Notes: generated by a model from the sequence alone, not told the origin. Shown: positions 1 through 5,290, numbered from the stretch's first letter. The stretch: 5,456 bases of DNA from Bacilli bacterium (GCA_022793565.1 JAAWDC010000173.1:1-5456); one strand, 5' to 3'. Numbers and translations are program-made.

Positions 1-15
1 GTTATAGTAAAAAAG

Positions 16-89
16 TTATCAACAGAACTTGTGTATAAAATAAGTTTTGTTTTTATTTCAAATAAAAAATCCACAATATCTGTGGATAA
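16..89. other. Cluster of four DnaA-box-like 9-mers in two inverted pairs
   Basis: Seen: TTATCAACA at 16-24 (+, one mismatch to TTATCCACA), TTATACACA at 30-38 (minus strand, one mismatch, fits the relaxed TTATNCACA), AAATCCACA at 67-75 (+, two mismatches) and a perfect TTATCCACA at 81-89 (minus strand). Each pair is convergent with exactly 5 nt between the boxes (25-29 and 76-80), and the two pair centres are 51 bp apart. Surrounding DNA is very AT-rich. Known: initiator DnaA binds such 9-mers at oriC and at regulated promoters. Inferred: part of an origin or DnaA-binding regulatory site whose remainder could lie left of the window. The second pair is also explained by a terminator hairpin, so only the first pair is independent support. 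Confidence 0.4.
61..87 (-). terminator. Intrinsic terminator of the metallophosphoesterase gene
   Basis: On the minus strand, just after the TAG stop at 97-99, ATCCACA and TGTGGAT (plus-strand 81-87 and 69-75) form a perfect 7-bp stem with a 5-nt loop. A T-rich run (TTTTTTATT, minus strand, 69-61) follows. Stem, loop and U-tract are in the right place and orientation to end the leftward transcript. The stem is short with three G-C pairs, so strength is uncertain. The arms are also DnaA-box-like. Confidence 0.6.
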
Positions 90-96
90 TAAAAAA

Positions 97-1062
97 CTAT
101 AAGTGAGAATCCAATTTTTTTACTTTAGGATGGATATTAATACAAGTAATCTCTGGATGAGAAGGAAGACTAAAACATTTGTTAACTCCACCAGAGATAA
201 CCAAAGGAACAGAATGTTCAGTAGGGGTGATCATACTTTGGATTATTGTACCATTTTCTAATTCCATTTTTCCTTCTCCTATAAAATGCATTCCTCTACA
301 TAAACGAGTAGAGGTGTAAATCCAAGGACGAATTACTGTAATTTTACCACGGAAATCTTTTTCAATAGGCATTTCCCAGACCCCACGATCTTGAATAGAA
401 TCTAAATGTTTTTTCTTATACCAATAAGGAACGTATCCATCATGTAAATGTCCTGTTAGATAAAGATCAAAATTTCGAATGCCCAAAGCCTCTCTTCCTA
501 CATAATCACTAGCTAGAGGATGTGGAGCATGTCCAACAAGTTCTTCAAAGAAAGGGCTATTTTTTTCTACCTCAATTCCAGATTGATTCCATTCTTCTGC
601 AAATAATTTATTTGCTTTCCCACAAGAATGATTAGCAGAATCATAAGCTTTTCTTCCTGTAGAAAATCCAGAAATACGAAAATCATCAAGAATTAATGTT
701 TGATTATCCAACGGGTATGTATTATGATGATTTCCCAAATTTCTAAAATTATTTCTTCCTTCTTCTGTTAAGCCTACTAAATCATGATTTCCTAAAGATA
801 ATACTACAGGTTGTGCTTCAGATAGACTATCTAAAAAATAAGATAGTTGGTTACACTTTTTAGAACTTCCATACTTATTTCCTTGCATTGTATCCCCCGC
901 AATAGCAACATGATGAGCTTTTAACTCACTGATATCTTGGGTCAATTGTCTTACAATTTTTTTGTTCGTAAAAATATCGTGAAGATCTGATATTAGAACA
1001 ATTCTTTGTGAATGTTCCACCTTATCTGAAAATAAATGATAATTAATAATAATTGACTGCAT
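97..1062 (-). CDS. Calcineurin-like metallophosphoesterase
   Basis: A 321-aa putative metal-dependent phosphohydrolase of the calcineurin-like (Metallophos) superfamily; substrate unknown. The dinuclear-metal motifs occur in the expected order: D26-L-H28, G56-D57, the G-N-H-D box at 91-94, a G-H-A-P-H stretch at 177-181, and G-H-L-H at 204-207. Together these give the usual Asp/His/Asn ligand set, so the enzyme looks intact. The N-terminus (hydrophobic residues about 21-26 running straight into the first motif) shows no signal peptide or membrane anchor, so a cytoplasmic protein is expected. The last ~90 residues have no motif I recognise and may be a family-specific C-terminal extension. The start ATG is supported by a strong SD, AGGGAGG (complement of 1071-1077), 8 nt upstream. 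The gene diverges from the PHP gene, and its best promoter lies some 240 nt upstream at 1309-1337. A hairpin at 61-87 probably ends transcription. Fold call is confident; biochemical role is not. Confidence 0.9.
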   Translation of the reverse strand: MQSIIINYHLFSDKVEHSQRIVLISDLHDIFTNKKIVRQLTQDISELKAHHVAIAGDTMQGNKYGSSKKCNQLSYFLDSLSEAQPVVLSLGNHDLVGLTEEGRNNFRNLGNHHNTYPLDNQTLILDDFRISGFSTGRKAYDSANHSCGKANKLFAEEWNQSGIEVEKNSPFFEELVGHAPHPLASDYVGREALGIRNFDLYLTGHLHDGYVPYWYKKKHLDSIQDRGVWEMPIEKDFRGKITVIRPWIYTSTRLCRGMHFIGEGKMELENGTIIQSMITPTEHSVPLVISGGVNKCFSLPSHPEITCINIHPKVKKLDSHL

Positions 1063-1152
1063 CTGTCTTTCCTCCCTAATTAAAAGTTAATAATGCTTGA
1101 ATAAAATATATATTAATATAGTTGAATTTTTAGTTAAATTATAGAAAGTTGC

Positions 1153-1281
1153 TCAAAAAGTATTTCTTCTCATCTTTTTTATCTCTAATAATCTATTCAA
1201 CTCACTTTGTGTGCTAGTTCTTTAATAAGTCTTTTTAAAAATAATAATTTTTCTAATTCAAAGAGTATCTAATAATGACAT
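1153..1281 (-). pseudogene. Possible decayed mini-ORF or leader peptide
   Basis: Downstream of the leftward promoter, an SD-like AGGAG (minus strand, 1297-1293) sits 11 nt before an ATG at 1281-1279. The ATG frame encodes only MSLLDTL before TGA at 1260-1258. One base further, the +1 frame continues as GAA-TTA-GAA-AAA for about 20 codons (ELEKLLFLKRLIKELAHKVS) to a TGA at 1199-1197. Another shift opens LNRLLEIKKMRRNTF, ending at 1153. Read across two frameshifts this is a ~44-residue Leu/Lys-rich helix-like peptide. Inferred alternatives: a broken small gene, or a functional 7-aa leader peptide for the gene at 97-1062. AT-rich DNA often gives Lys/Leu-rich chance frames and I recognise no family, so confidence is low. 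Confidence 0.22.
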
Positions 1282-1348
1282 AAAATCTCTTTCTCCTAAT
1301 GGTAGCTTATTATATCAAAAGTCTATAAAACAATCAAGAGTATCTCTT
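1261..1348. repeat. Palindrome AAGAG-TAT-CTCTT plus a second AAGAGTATCT copy
   Basis: A perfect 5-bp inverted repeat with a 3-nt spacer occupies 1336-1348 and overlaps the -35 element (1332-1337) of the leftward promoter. Its left ten bases, AAGAGTATCT, recur exactly at 1261-1270, inside the transcribed leader 75 bp away. An operator placed over the -35 with a partial second site downstream is one reading; chance in AT-rich DNA is another. Confidence 0.3.
1309..1337 (-). promoter_or_regulatory. Leftward sigma-A-type promoter with extended -10
   Basis: On the minus strand: TTGATT (1337-1332), a 17-nt spacer, then TATAAT (1314-1309) preceded by TGA, giving a full TGnTATAAT extended -10. Transcription would start near 1302 and run towards the metallophosphoesterase, giving a leader of about 240 nt before its ATG. 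This is the best leftward promoter I can find in the gap. Confidence 0.65.
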
Positions 1349-1427
1349 TCAAAATAAAAGAATTAGTTCTTGAAAGCAAATAAAATAGAATAAAATACAT
1401 TCCTTTTCATATTCTGAGAAGATTTAA

Positions 1428-1436
1428 TGATATAAT
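1428..1436 (+). promoter_or_regulatory. Extended -10 promoter of the PHP gene
   Basis: TGATATAAT is a perfect extended -10 box. The -35 at 17-nt spacing (1408-1413, CATATT) is poor, as expected where the TG extension compensates. Initiation around 1443 would leave only about 11 nt before the ATG at 1454, just enough for the SD AGGTG at 1444-1448. A weaker upstream pair (TTGAAA 1370-1375, TAAAAT 1391-1396, 15-nt spacer) could give a longer transcript. Confidence 0.55.
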
Positions 1437-1453
1437 AAAAAGTAGGTGATAAT

Positions 1454-2257
1454 ATGAAAATAGATCTACACGTTCATTCAAATAACTCAGATGGGACAAT
1501 GTCTGTATCAGAATTAATCGATGAAGCCAAAAAAAATGGCATTGATACATTCGCCCTAACAGATCATGATACTATACAAGGAATTGAAGAATATCAAAAA
1601 TTAGATTCAGATTATCCGATGATTTTTGGAATAGAATTATCCACATATCATAAAGAAAAACCAGTCCACATTCTAGGATATTTTAAAAATCCACTGCCAG
1701 AGATGGAGGAATTACAAAAGTTTTTAATCAAAATGAAGGAAAAAAGAGAAGAAAGAGTAAAAAAAATTATAAAATCATTAAAAGAATATTTTAATATTGA
1801 AGTGGACTATGACGAGATAAAAAAGAATAGTCATGGGGTAATCGCCAGACCTCATATTGCGAGAGTAATTAGTGAAAAATATGGATATGAGTTTCAAGAA
1901 GTCTTTGATCGATTCTTAAATAATGATTCTCCTGCCTATGTAGAAATTGAACGGTTATCAACAGAAGATGGAATTAATTTATTAAAAAGAAATCACGCTG
2001 TCACAGTTCTAGCTCATCCATTTTACCTGACGGATGAAATGGTAAAAGACATCATTTCTTATGGTATAGATGGAATAGAAGTATACTACTTAGAGCAAAA
2101 TATAAATAAATATCATAAAATAGCCAAAAAACATCACTTGATTGAAACCGGAGGAAGTGATTATCATGGAACATTATTTGACTCCAAAATGGGAGTTCCA
2201 GAAGTCAAAGAAAGTGCTTACCTAGAACTAATTCAAGAAATAGAGAAATTAAAATAA
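1454..2257 (+). CDS. PHP-domain phosphoesterase, YciV/COG0613-like
   Basis: A 267-aa single-domain PHP (polymerase and histidinol phosphatase) protein, close to the usual length of the YciV/RNase AM group. Members of that group hydrolyse nucleoside 3',5'-bisphosphates and trim RNA 5' ends; the exact substrate here is inferred from family likeness only. Metal-binding motifs are all present in order: H6-x-H8, S-D13-G-T, T-D37-H38-D39, G-I-E61, H72 in V-H-I-L-G-Y, R132-P-H134, A-H188-P, E209 in D-G-I-E-V-Y, and S-D236-Y-H238-G. Residues ~82-180 form the charged helical insert typical of this subfamily, between the E61/H72 region and the A-H-P motif. No signal peptide or membrane segment, so cytoplasmic. 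The start is fixed by H-x-H four residues in and by SD AGGTG 5 nt upstream. Own promoter and a terminator overlapping the stop suggest a monocistronic unit. I give no symbol because the subfamily cannot be fixed by eye. Confidence 0.9.
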   Translation: MKIDLHVHSNNSDGTMSVSELIDEAKKNGIDTFALTDHDTIQGIEEYQKLDSDYPMIFGIELSTYHKEKPVHILGYFKNPLPEMEELQKFLIKMKEKREERVKKIIKSLKEYFNIEVDYDEIKKNSHGVIARPHIARVISEKYGYEFQEVFDRFLNNDSPAYVEIERLSTEDGINLLKRNHAVTVLAHPFYLTDEMVKDIISYGIDGIEVYYLEQNINKYHKIAKKHHLIETGGSDYHGTLFDSKMGVPEVKESAYLELIQEIEKLK

Positions 2258-2289
2258 AAGTTTCATAAAATAAATGGAACTTTTTCTTT
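2256..2289 (+). terminator. Intrinsic terminator after the PHP gene
   Basis: Arms 2256-2266 and 2274-2284 pair over 11 positions with one T-G wobble and a 7-nt A-rich loop. The downstream arm runs into TTTTTCTTT. The upstream arm begins inside the TAA stop codon (2255-2257). The A-rich left flank against the T-tract makes it potentially bidirectional, but no leftward gene is nearby. It separates the PHP gene from the prfB operon. Confidence 0.7.
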
Positions 2290-2306
2290 AGGACAAAAAA
2301 TAGTCG

Positions 2307-2315
2307 TGATATAAT
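2307..2315 (+). promoter_or_regulatory. prfB: Extended -10 promoter of the prfB operon
   Basis: TGATATAAT lies 40-48 nt before the prfB ATG at 2355, predicting a start near 2322 and a leader of about 33 nt. No good -35 is present at 16-18 nt (TTTAGG or TTAGGA); AGGACA at 2290-2295 matches four of six positions but with a spacer of only 14. The box is identical to that of the PHP gene, and it lies directly after the terminator, so it probably drives prfB and both downstream membrane genes. Confidence 0.6.
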
Positions 2316-2338
2316 AAAATAGAAAAATGAAGAAAAAT

Positions 2339-2344
2339 AAGGAG
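2339..2344 (+). promoter_or_regulatory. prfB: prfB ribosome binding site
   Basis: AAGGAG, 10 nt before the ATG at 2355. It decides the start: the in-frame ATG at 2407 that a simple ORF finder picks has no SD at the right distance and would lose the first 24 residues encoded before the frameshift. Confidence 0.75.
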
Positions 2345-2354
2345 CAGAGACAAA

Positions 2355-3450
2355 ATGGAACTAAATGACATTAAGAAAGTTTTAGAAGAGAATCAACGAG
2401 AAATTAATGACTTATGGAGGTCACTTTGACGTTGATAAGAAGCAGGAACAATTAAAACAAAAAGAAGACCAAATGAATGACCCACATTTTTGGGAAAATA
2501 AGAATGAAGCTGATCGCATTCTTTCAGAAATTAATGCATTAAAAAAAGAAATTTCAGAATTGGTTCAGTTAAAAACAGAAAATCAAGCTAATATAGAAAT
2601 GATAGAACTATTATTAGATGAAAAAGATGAGATAATGGAACAAGAAATCGAAGAAACAAGCAAATCGATCCGAGAAAAGCTCGAAAAGCTATCTGTCTTA
2701 CTGCTATTAAATGGACCATATGATAAAAATAACTGTATTTTGGAAGTACACTCTGGAGCGGGAGGAACAGAAGCTTGTGATTGGGCAATGATGTTATATC
2801 GAATGTATTTAAGATATTGTGAAAAAAAAGGATATAAAACAGAAGTTGTCGATTACTTAGATGGAGAAGAAGCTGGAATTAAAAGTGCATCTGTTCGTGT
2901 GATTGGAACCAATGCATATGGATATTTAAAATTTGAAAAAGGTGTACATAGATTGGTTCGTTTATCACCGTTTGATTCTGCAAATAAAAGACACACTTCG
3001 TTCGCTTCTATAGATATAATTCCAGAATTTGATAATACTATAAATGTAGAAATCAATGAAAAAGATTTAAAAATTGATGTATATCGTTCCAGTGGATGTG
3101 GAGGACAAGGTGTAAATACGACGGATAGTGCGGTTCGAATTACGCATTTACCAACCAAAATAGTTGTTACATGCCAAAATGAGAGAAGTCAAATTCAAAA
3201 TAAAGAACAAGCAATGAAAATGCTAAAAGCCAAATTATATGTATTAGAGCAAGAAAAGAAACAACAAGAACTAGATCAGGTAAAAGGGAACTATCAAAAC
3301 ATCGAGTTTGGATCGCAAATTAGAAGTTATGTTATGCACCCATATTCTATGGTAAAAGATCACCGTACCAACTGTGAAACTAGCAACGTAACAAAGGTAT
3401 TAGATGGAGATCTGGATCTATTCGTTGAAGCTTGTTTGAAAGGGGAGTAA
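2355..3450 (+). CDS. prfB: Peptide chain release factor 2, expressed by +1 programmed frameshift
   Basis: RF2 recognises UGA and UAA in the ribosomal A site and triggers hydrolysis of peptidyl-tRNA. The gene is read as 2355-2426 joined to 2428-3450, skipping T2427, and gives 364 aa, matching the usual ~365. The first 24 codons end in CTT followed by TGA; the long frame resumes at GAC with D-V-D-K-K. Numbering the joined protein, the stop-codon-reading tripeptide SPF is at 204-206 and the catalytic GGQ at 249-251, one residue off the E. coli positions. The PCRF-type helical domain precedes them (about 25-115), with the G-A-G-G-T-E-A-C-D-W signature near 134-143. Oddities: GGQ is followed by G-V-N where H-V-N is common, and L-P-T-K replaces the usual L-P-T-G. 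It is the first gene of an operon with two YitT-family genes; secA, the usual upstream neighbour in Bacillus, is not adjacent here. Confidence 0.97.
2416..2430 (+). promoter_or_regulatory. prfB: prfB +1 programmed frameshift site
   Basis: GGAGG (2416-2420), three spacer bases TCA, the slippery codon CTT (2424-2426), the in-frame stop TGA (2427-2429) and a following C. This matches the classical RF2 autoregulatory element, including the 3-nt gap between the SD-like motif and CTT. When RF2 is scarce, the ribosome pauses at UGA, the SD-like sequence pairs with 16S rRNA and tRNA-Leu slips to UUU, restoring the RF2 frame. When RF2 is plentiful, a 24-aa product is released. The element is seen directly; the regulation is established for the family. 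Confidence 0.97.
3441..3447 (+). promoter_or_regulatory. SD of the first YitT gene, inside the prfB 3' end
   Basis: AGGGGAG lies in the last sense codons of prfB (encoding the terminal G-E) and is 5 nt from the ATG at 3453. It fixes that ATG over the upstream TTG at 3432, which lacks an SD and would overlap prfB by 19 nt. Confidence 0.8.
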
Positions 3451-3452
3451 AA

Positions 3453-4340
3453 ATGAAACTATCATTTCAAGAAATGGAGAAGACTGGCGAAATTATAAAA
3501 AAAATCTACAAGAAAGATAGAGTAGAACGCTATATTAGTTTACTTCTTGGACTCATATTAATCTCGATTGCTTTCAATCTATTTCTACTGCCCAACAACA
3601 TCGTTTTTGGAGGGGTTAGTGGAGTATCAATTTTAACCAAAGAAGTTTTTGGATGGGAACCATCGATTGTTATATACGCAGGATCCTTTCTATTATTAAT
3701 TGTCAGTTTCCTAGTATTAGGAAAAAAACAGACAACAGGATCTATCCTAGGTTCACTTCTATTTCCCGTTTTTGTACAAATTACGGCACATCTAAACGAC
3801 ATTATTCAATTAGGGGAAATAGAAACTTCTCTCGCAGCTCTTTTTGGTGGAGTAATCTATGGACTAGGAGCAGGACTCGTATTTAAGGCAGGTTTTACAA
3901 CTGGAGGAACGGATATCATTAATCAAATTATATCCAAGTATGGAAAAATGAGTATGGGAAGTGCAATGCTTATGAGTGATGGAATGATTGTACTTTTAGG
4001 AGTAACTGTATTTGGACTCAATAAATTAATGTATGCAATTGTAGTTGTATACCTAATCGGAATGCTGACAGATAGGGTTCTACTGGGAATATCAGATTCT
4101 AAAGCATTCTACATCATTGCCGAAAAAGAAGATGAAATTAAGGACTATGTATTAAATGAATTAGGACATGGTGTTACAATTTATGATGCAAAAGGTGGAT
4201 ATACCAAAGAGAAAGAAAAAGTTTTACTTTGTGTAGTTCCAACAAATGAATATTATCGACTAAAAGAAGGAATCCGTGAAATAGATAGACAAGCATTTTT
4301 TGTAGTAATGGATGCCTATGAAGTATTTGGAGGGGAATAA
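3453..4340 (+). CDS. YitT family membrane protein (DUF161 + DUF2179), copy 1
   Basis: A 295-aa inner-membrane protein of the YitT family; no transport substrate or activity is established for the family to my knowledge, so function is left open. After a charged ~27-residue cytoplasmic N-terminus there are about five to six hydrophobic segments (approx. 28-47, 50-63, 71-89, 97-112, 127-148 and 175-212). These carry the conserved glycine-rich motifs F-G-G-V-S-G-V-S-I (52-60) and G-G-T-D-I-I-N (151-157). Residues ~216-290 form the soluble C-terminal DUF2179 domain, with H-G-V-T-I-Y-D-A-K-G-G-Y at 239-250. Only 2 nt separate it from prfB and 1 nt from copy 2, so translation is probably coupled in one operon. 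The extra seven residues of the longer reading from TTG 3432 are rejected. Bacillus subtilis yvjA, from the same family, lies in the wider prfB/ftsEX region, which supports an old linkage. Confidence 0.92.
   Translation: MKLSFQEMEKTGEIIKKIYKKDRVERYISLLLGLILISIAFNLFLLPNNIVFGGVSGVSILTKEVFGWEPSIVIYAGSFLLLIVSFLVLGKKQTTGSILGSLLFPVFVQITAHLNDIIQLGEIETSLAALFGGVIYGLGAGLVFKAGFTTGGTDIINQIISKYGKMSMGSAMLMSDGMIVLLGVTVFGLNKLMYAIVVVYLIGMLTDRVLLGISDSKAFYIIAEKEDEIKDYVLNELGHGVTIYDAKGGYTKEKEKVLLCVVPTNEYYRLKEGIREIDRQAFFVVMDAYEVFGGE
4329..4335 (+). promoter_or_regulatory. SD of the second YitT gene, inside copy 1
   Basis: GGAGGGG encodes part of the terminal G-G-E of copy 1 and sits 6 nt before the ATG at 4342. 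It selects that start over the in-frame ATGs at 4312 and 4318, which lack an SD and would overlap the upstream gene. Confidence 0.8.
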
Positions 4341-4341
4341 A

Positions 4342-5229
4342 ATGGACATTTTAGAAAAAGGAAAAGAAAGCACAAAAAATATTCTAGAAACAATTCGAAC
4401 AAAAAAATTAGTTCGTCGATATACCATGCTGATTATCGCACTTTTAATATCAGCCTGCTATTTTAACTTACTTCAATTACCAACACAAATTGTAACTGGA
4501 GGAAGTTCGGGAGTATCAATCATTTTAAAGCATTATATTGGAATTAACCCATCAATTGTTATCTTTATCATATCTTCAGTACTACTTATTGTAGGTGCAA
4601 TATTTCTAGGAATTGAAAAAACATCAGGAGCTGTAGTATCAACTTTTCTTTATCCAGTCTTCATTGAAATAACTTCAGACATTGGAAAGTGGATTACAGT
4701 AGATTTATCCGATAAAATTTTAATTTCGATCTTTATAGGAGTATTATCTGGGATTACAACAGGGTTAGTTTATAAAGTAGGATTTAGTAATGGGGGTATT
4801 TCGATCATAAGTGAAATCATTGCCAAGTATAGAAAGGTTCCAATTTCAGGAGTTAGTTTCACTACCAATATGGTCATTGTCATCTTTGGTGGGGCAGCAT
4901 TTGGATGGAATATGGTAATGTATGCAGCGATTATTCTCTACATCTACAGTCTTGTTTTAGACCGTGTCTTAATAGGAATCTCCAAAAATAAATGTTTACA
5001 TATTATGACAAGTAAGGAAGAGGAAATAAAGAATTACATAATGAACGAACTTCATCACGGAGTAACTATATTTGATGTAAAAGGTGGATTTCTTCAGAAG
5101 AAAAGACGTGTTTTAATGACTGTAATTCCTAATAGAGAATACTATAAATTAAAAGAAGGAATTAAAGAGATCGATGAATCAGCATTCTTTATTGTAACAG
5201 ATTCTTATCAAGTTTCTGGTGGTGCATAA
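4342..5229 (+). CDS. YitT family membrane protein (DUF161 + DUF2179), copy 2
   Basis: A second 295-aa YitT-family protein, collinear with copy 1 without a single gap. By hand count about 129 of 295 residues are identical (~44%), rising to about 56% over the C-terminal soluble part (~211-295). Shared landmarks: F-N-L near 41-43, G-G-S-S-G-V-S-I (53-60), P-S-I-V-I (70-74), the glycine motif G-G-I-S-I-I (151-156), D-R-V-L (207-210), and H-G-V-T-I-F-D-V-K-G-G-F (239-250). Hydrophobic segments match those of copy 1. The residues most different are the N-terminal 25, the loop ~112-130 and ~165-185, as expected for paralogues that have specialised. It is the last gene of the prfB operon, followed by a terminator. 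Its own C-terminal codons (TCT-GGT-GGT-GCA) no longer make an SD, fitting its terminal place. Whether the two copies form a heteromer is unknown. Confidence 0.92.
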   Translation: MDILEKGKESTKNILETIRTKKLVRRYTMLIIALLISACYFNLLQLPTQIVTGGSSGVSIILKHYIGINPSIVIFIISSVLLIVGAIFLGIEKTSGAVVSTFLYPVFIEITSDIGKWITVDLSDKILISIFIGVLSGITTGLVYKVGFSNGGISIISEIIAKYRKVPISGVSFTTNMVIVIFGGAAFGWNMVMYAAIILYIYSLVLDRVLIGISKNKCLHIMTSKEEEIKNYIMNELHHGVTIFDVKGGFLQKKRRVLMTVIPNREYYKLKEGIKEIDESAFFIVTDSYQVSGGA

Positions 5230-5238
5230 GAGTAATAT

Positions 5239-5267
5239 AAAATACTGCAAAAATGCAGTGTTTTTTT
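5239..5267 (+). terminator. Strong intrinsic terminator of the prfB-yitT-yitT operon
   Basis: ACTGCA (5244-5249), a 4-nt AAAA loop and TGCAGT (5254-5259) form the core stem. One T-G wobble (5243/5260) and four A-T pairs extend it into the seven-T run at 5261-5267. It starts 9 nt after the stop of copy 2. Confidence 0.9.
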
Positions 5268-5290
5268 GATGGAAAAATAAACCAAAAAAC

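Larger units (their letters stand above)
1063..1453. other. 391-bp AT-rich divergent intergenic region
   Basis: This stretch separates the leftward metallophosphoesterase from the rightward PHP gene. It contains the leftward promoter (1309-1337), a possible decayed mini-ORF (1153-1281), a palindrome with a 10-nt direct repeat (1261-1348) and the rightward promoter (1428-1436). The portion 1081-1150 is almost pure A/T; it has an isolated leftward TATAAT (1138-1143) without a usable -35 or TG extension. I see no tRNA, no recognisable riboswitch and no long intact ORF on either strand. Confidence 0.7.

Noticed and set aside
1138..1143. Leftward TATAAT close to the metallophosphoesterase
   Set aside because: No -35 at 16-18 nt and no TG extension; the nearest TTGAGC is only 7 nt away. 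The promoter at 1309-1337 is far better.
1299..1328. Nine-codon plus-strand ORF ATG-GTA-GCT in the intergenic gap
   Set aside because: No SD upstream and very short; it overlaps the leftward promoter.
1346..1376. CTTTCAA...TTGAAAG inverted repeat with inner AAGAA/TTCTT as a hairpin or terminator
   Set aside because: AT-rich stems with a 17-nt gap for the outer arms and only 5 bp for the inner; it lies upstream of the leftward promoter and no gene ends nearby.
2407..2427. ATG at 2407 as the prfB start
   Set aside because: It lies within the frameshift region in the post-shift frame, has no SD at proper distance, and ignores the SD-led 24-codon frame ending at CTT-TGA-C.
2588..2788. 66-codon open frame on the minus strand
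   Set aside because: Entirely antisense to prfB, with no family motif; a shadow frame.
2853..3158. 101-codon open frame on the minus strand
   Set aside because: Antisense to the most conserved part of prfB (SPF/GGQ region); no independent support.
3530..3886. Open frames on both strands inside the first YitT gene (3530-3802 minus, 3653-3886 plus)
   Set aside because: They overlap a clearly real membrane-protein gene, and their translations have no recognisable domain.
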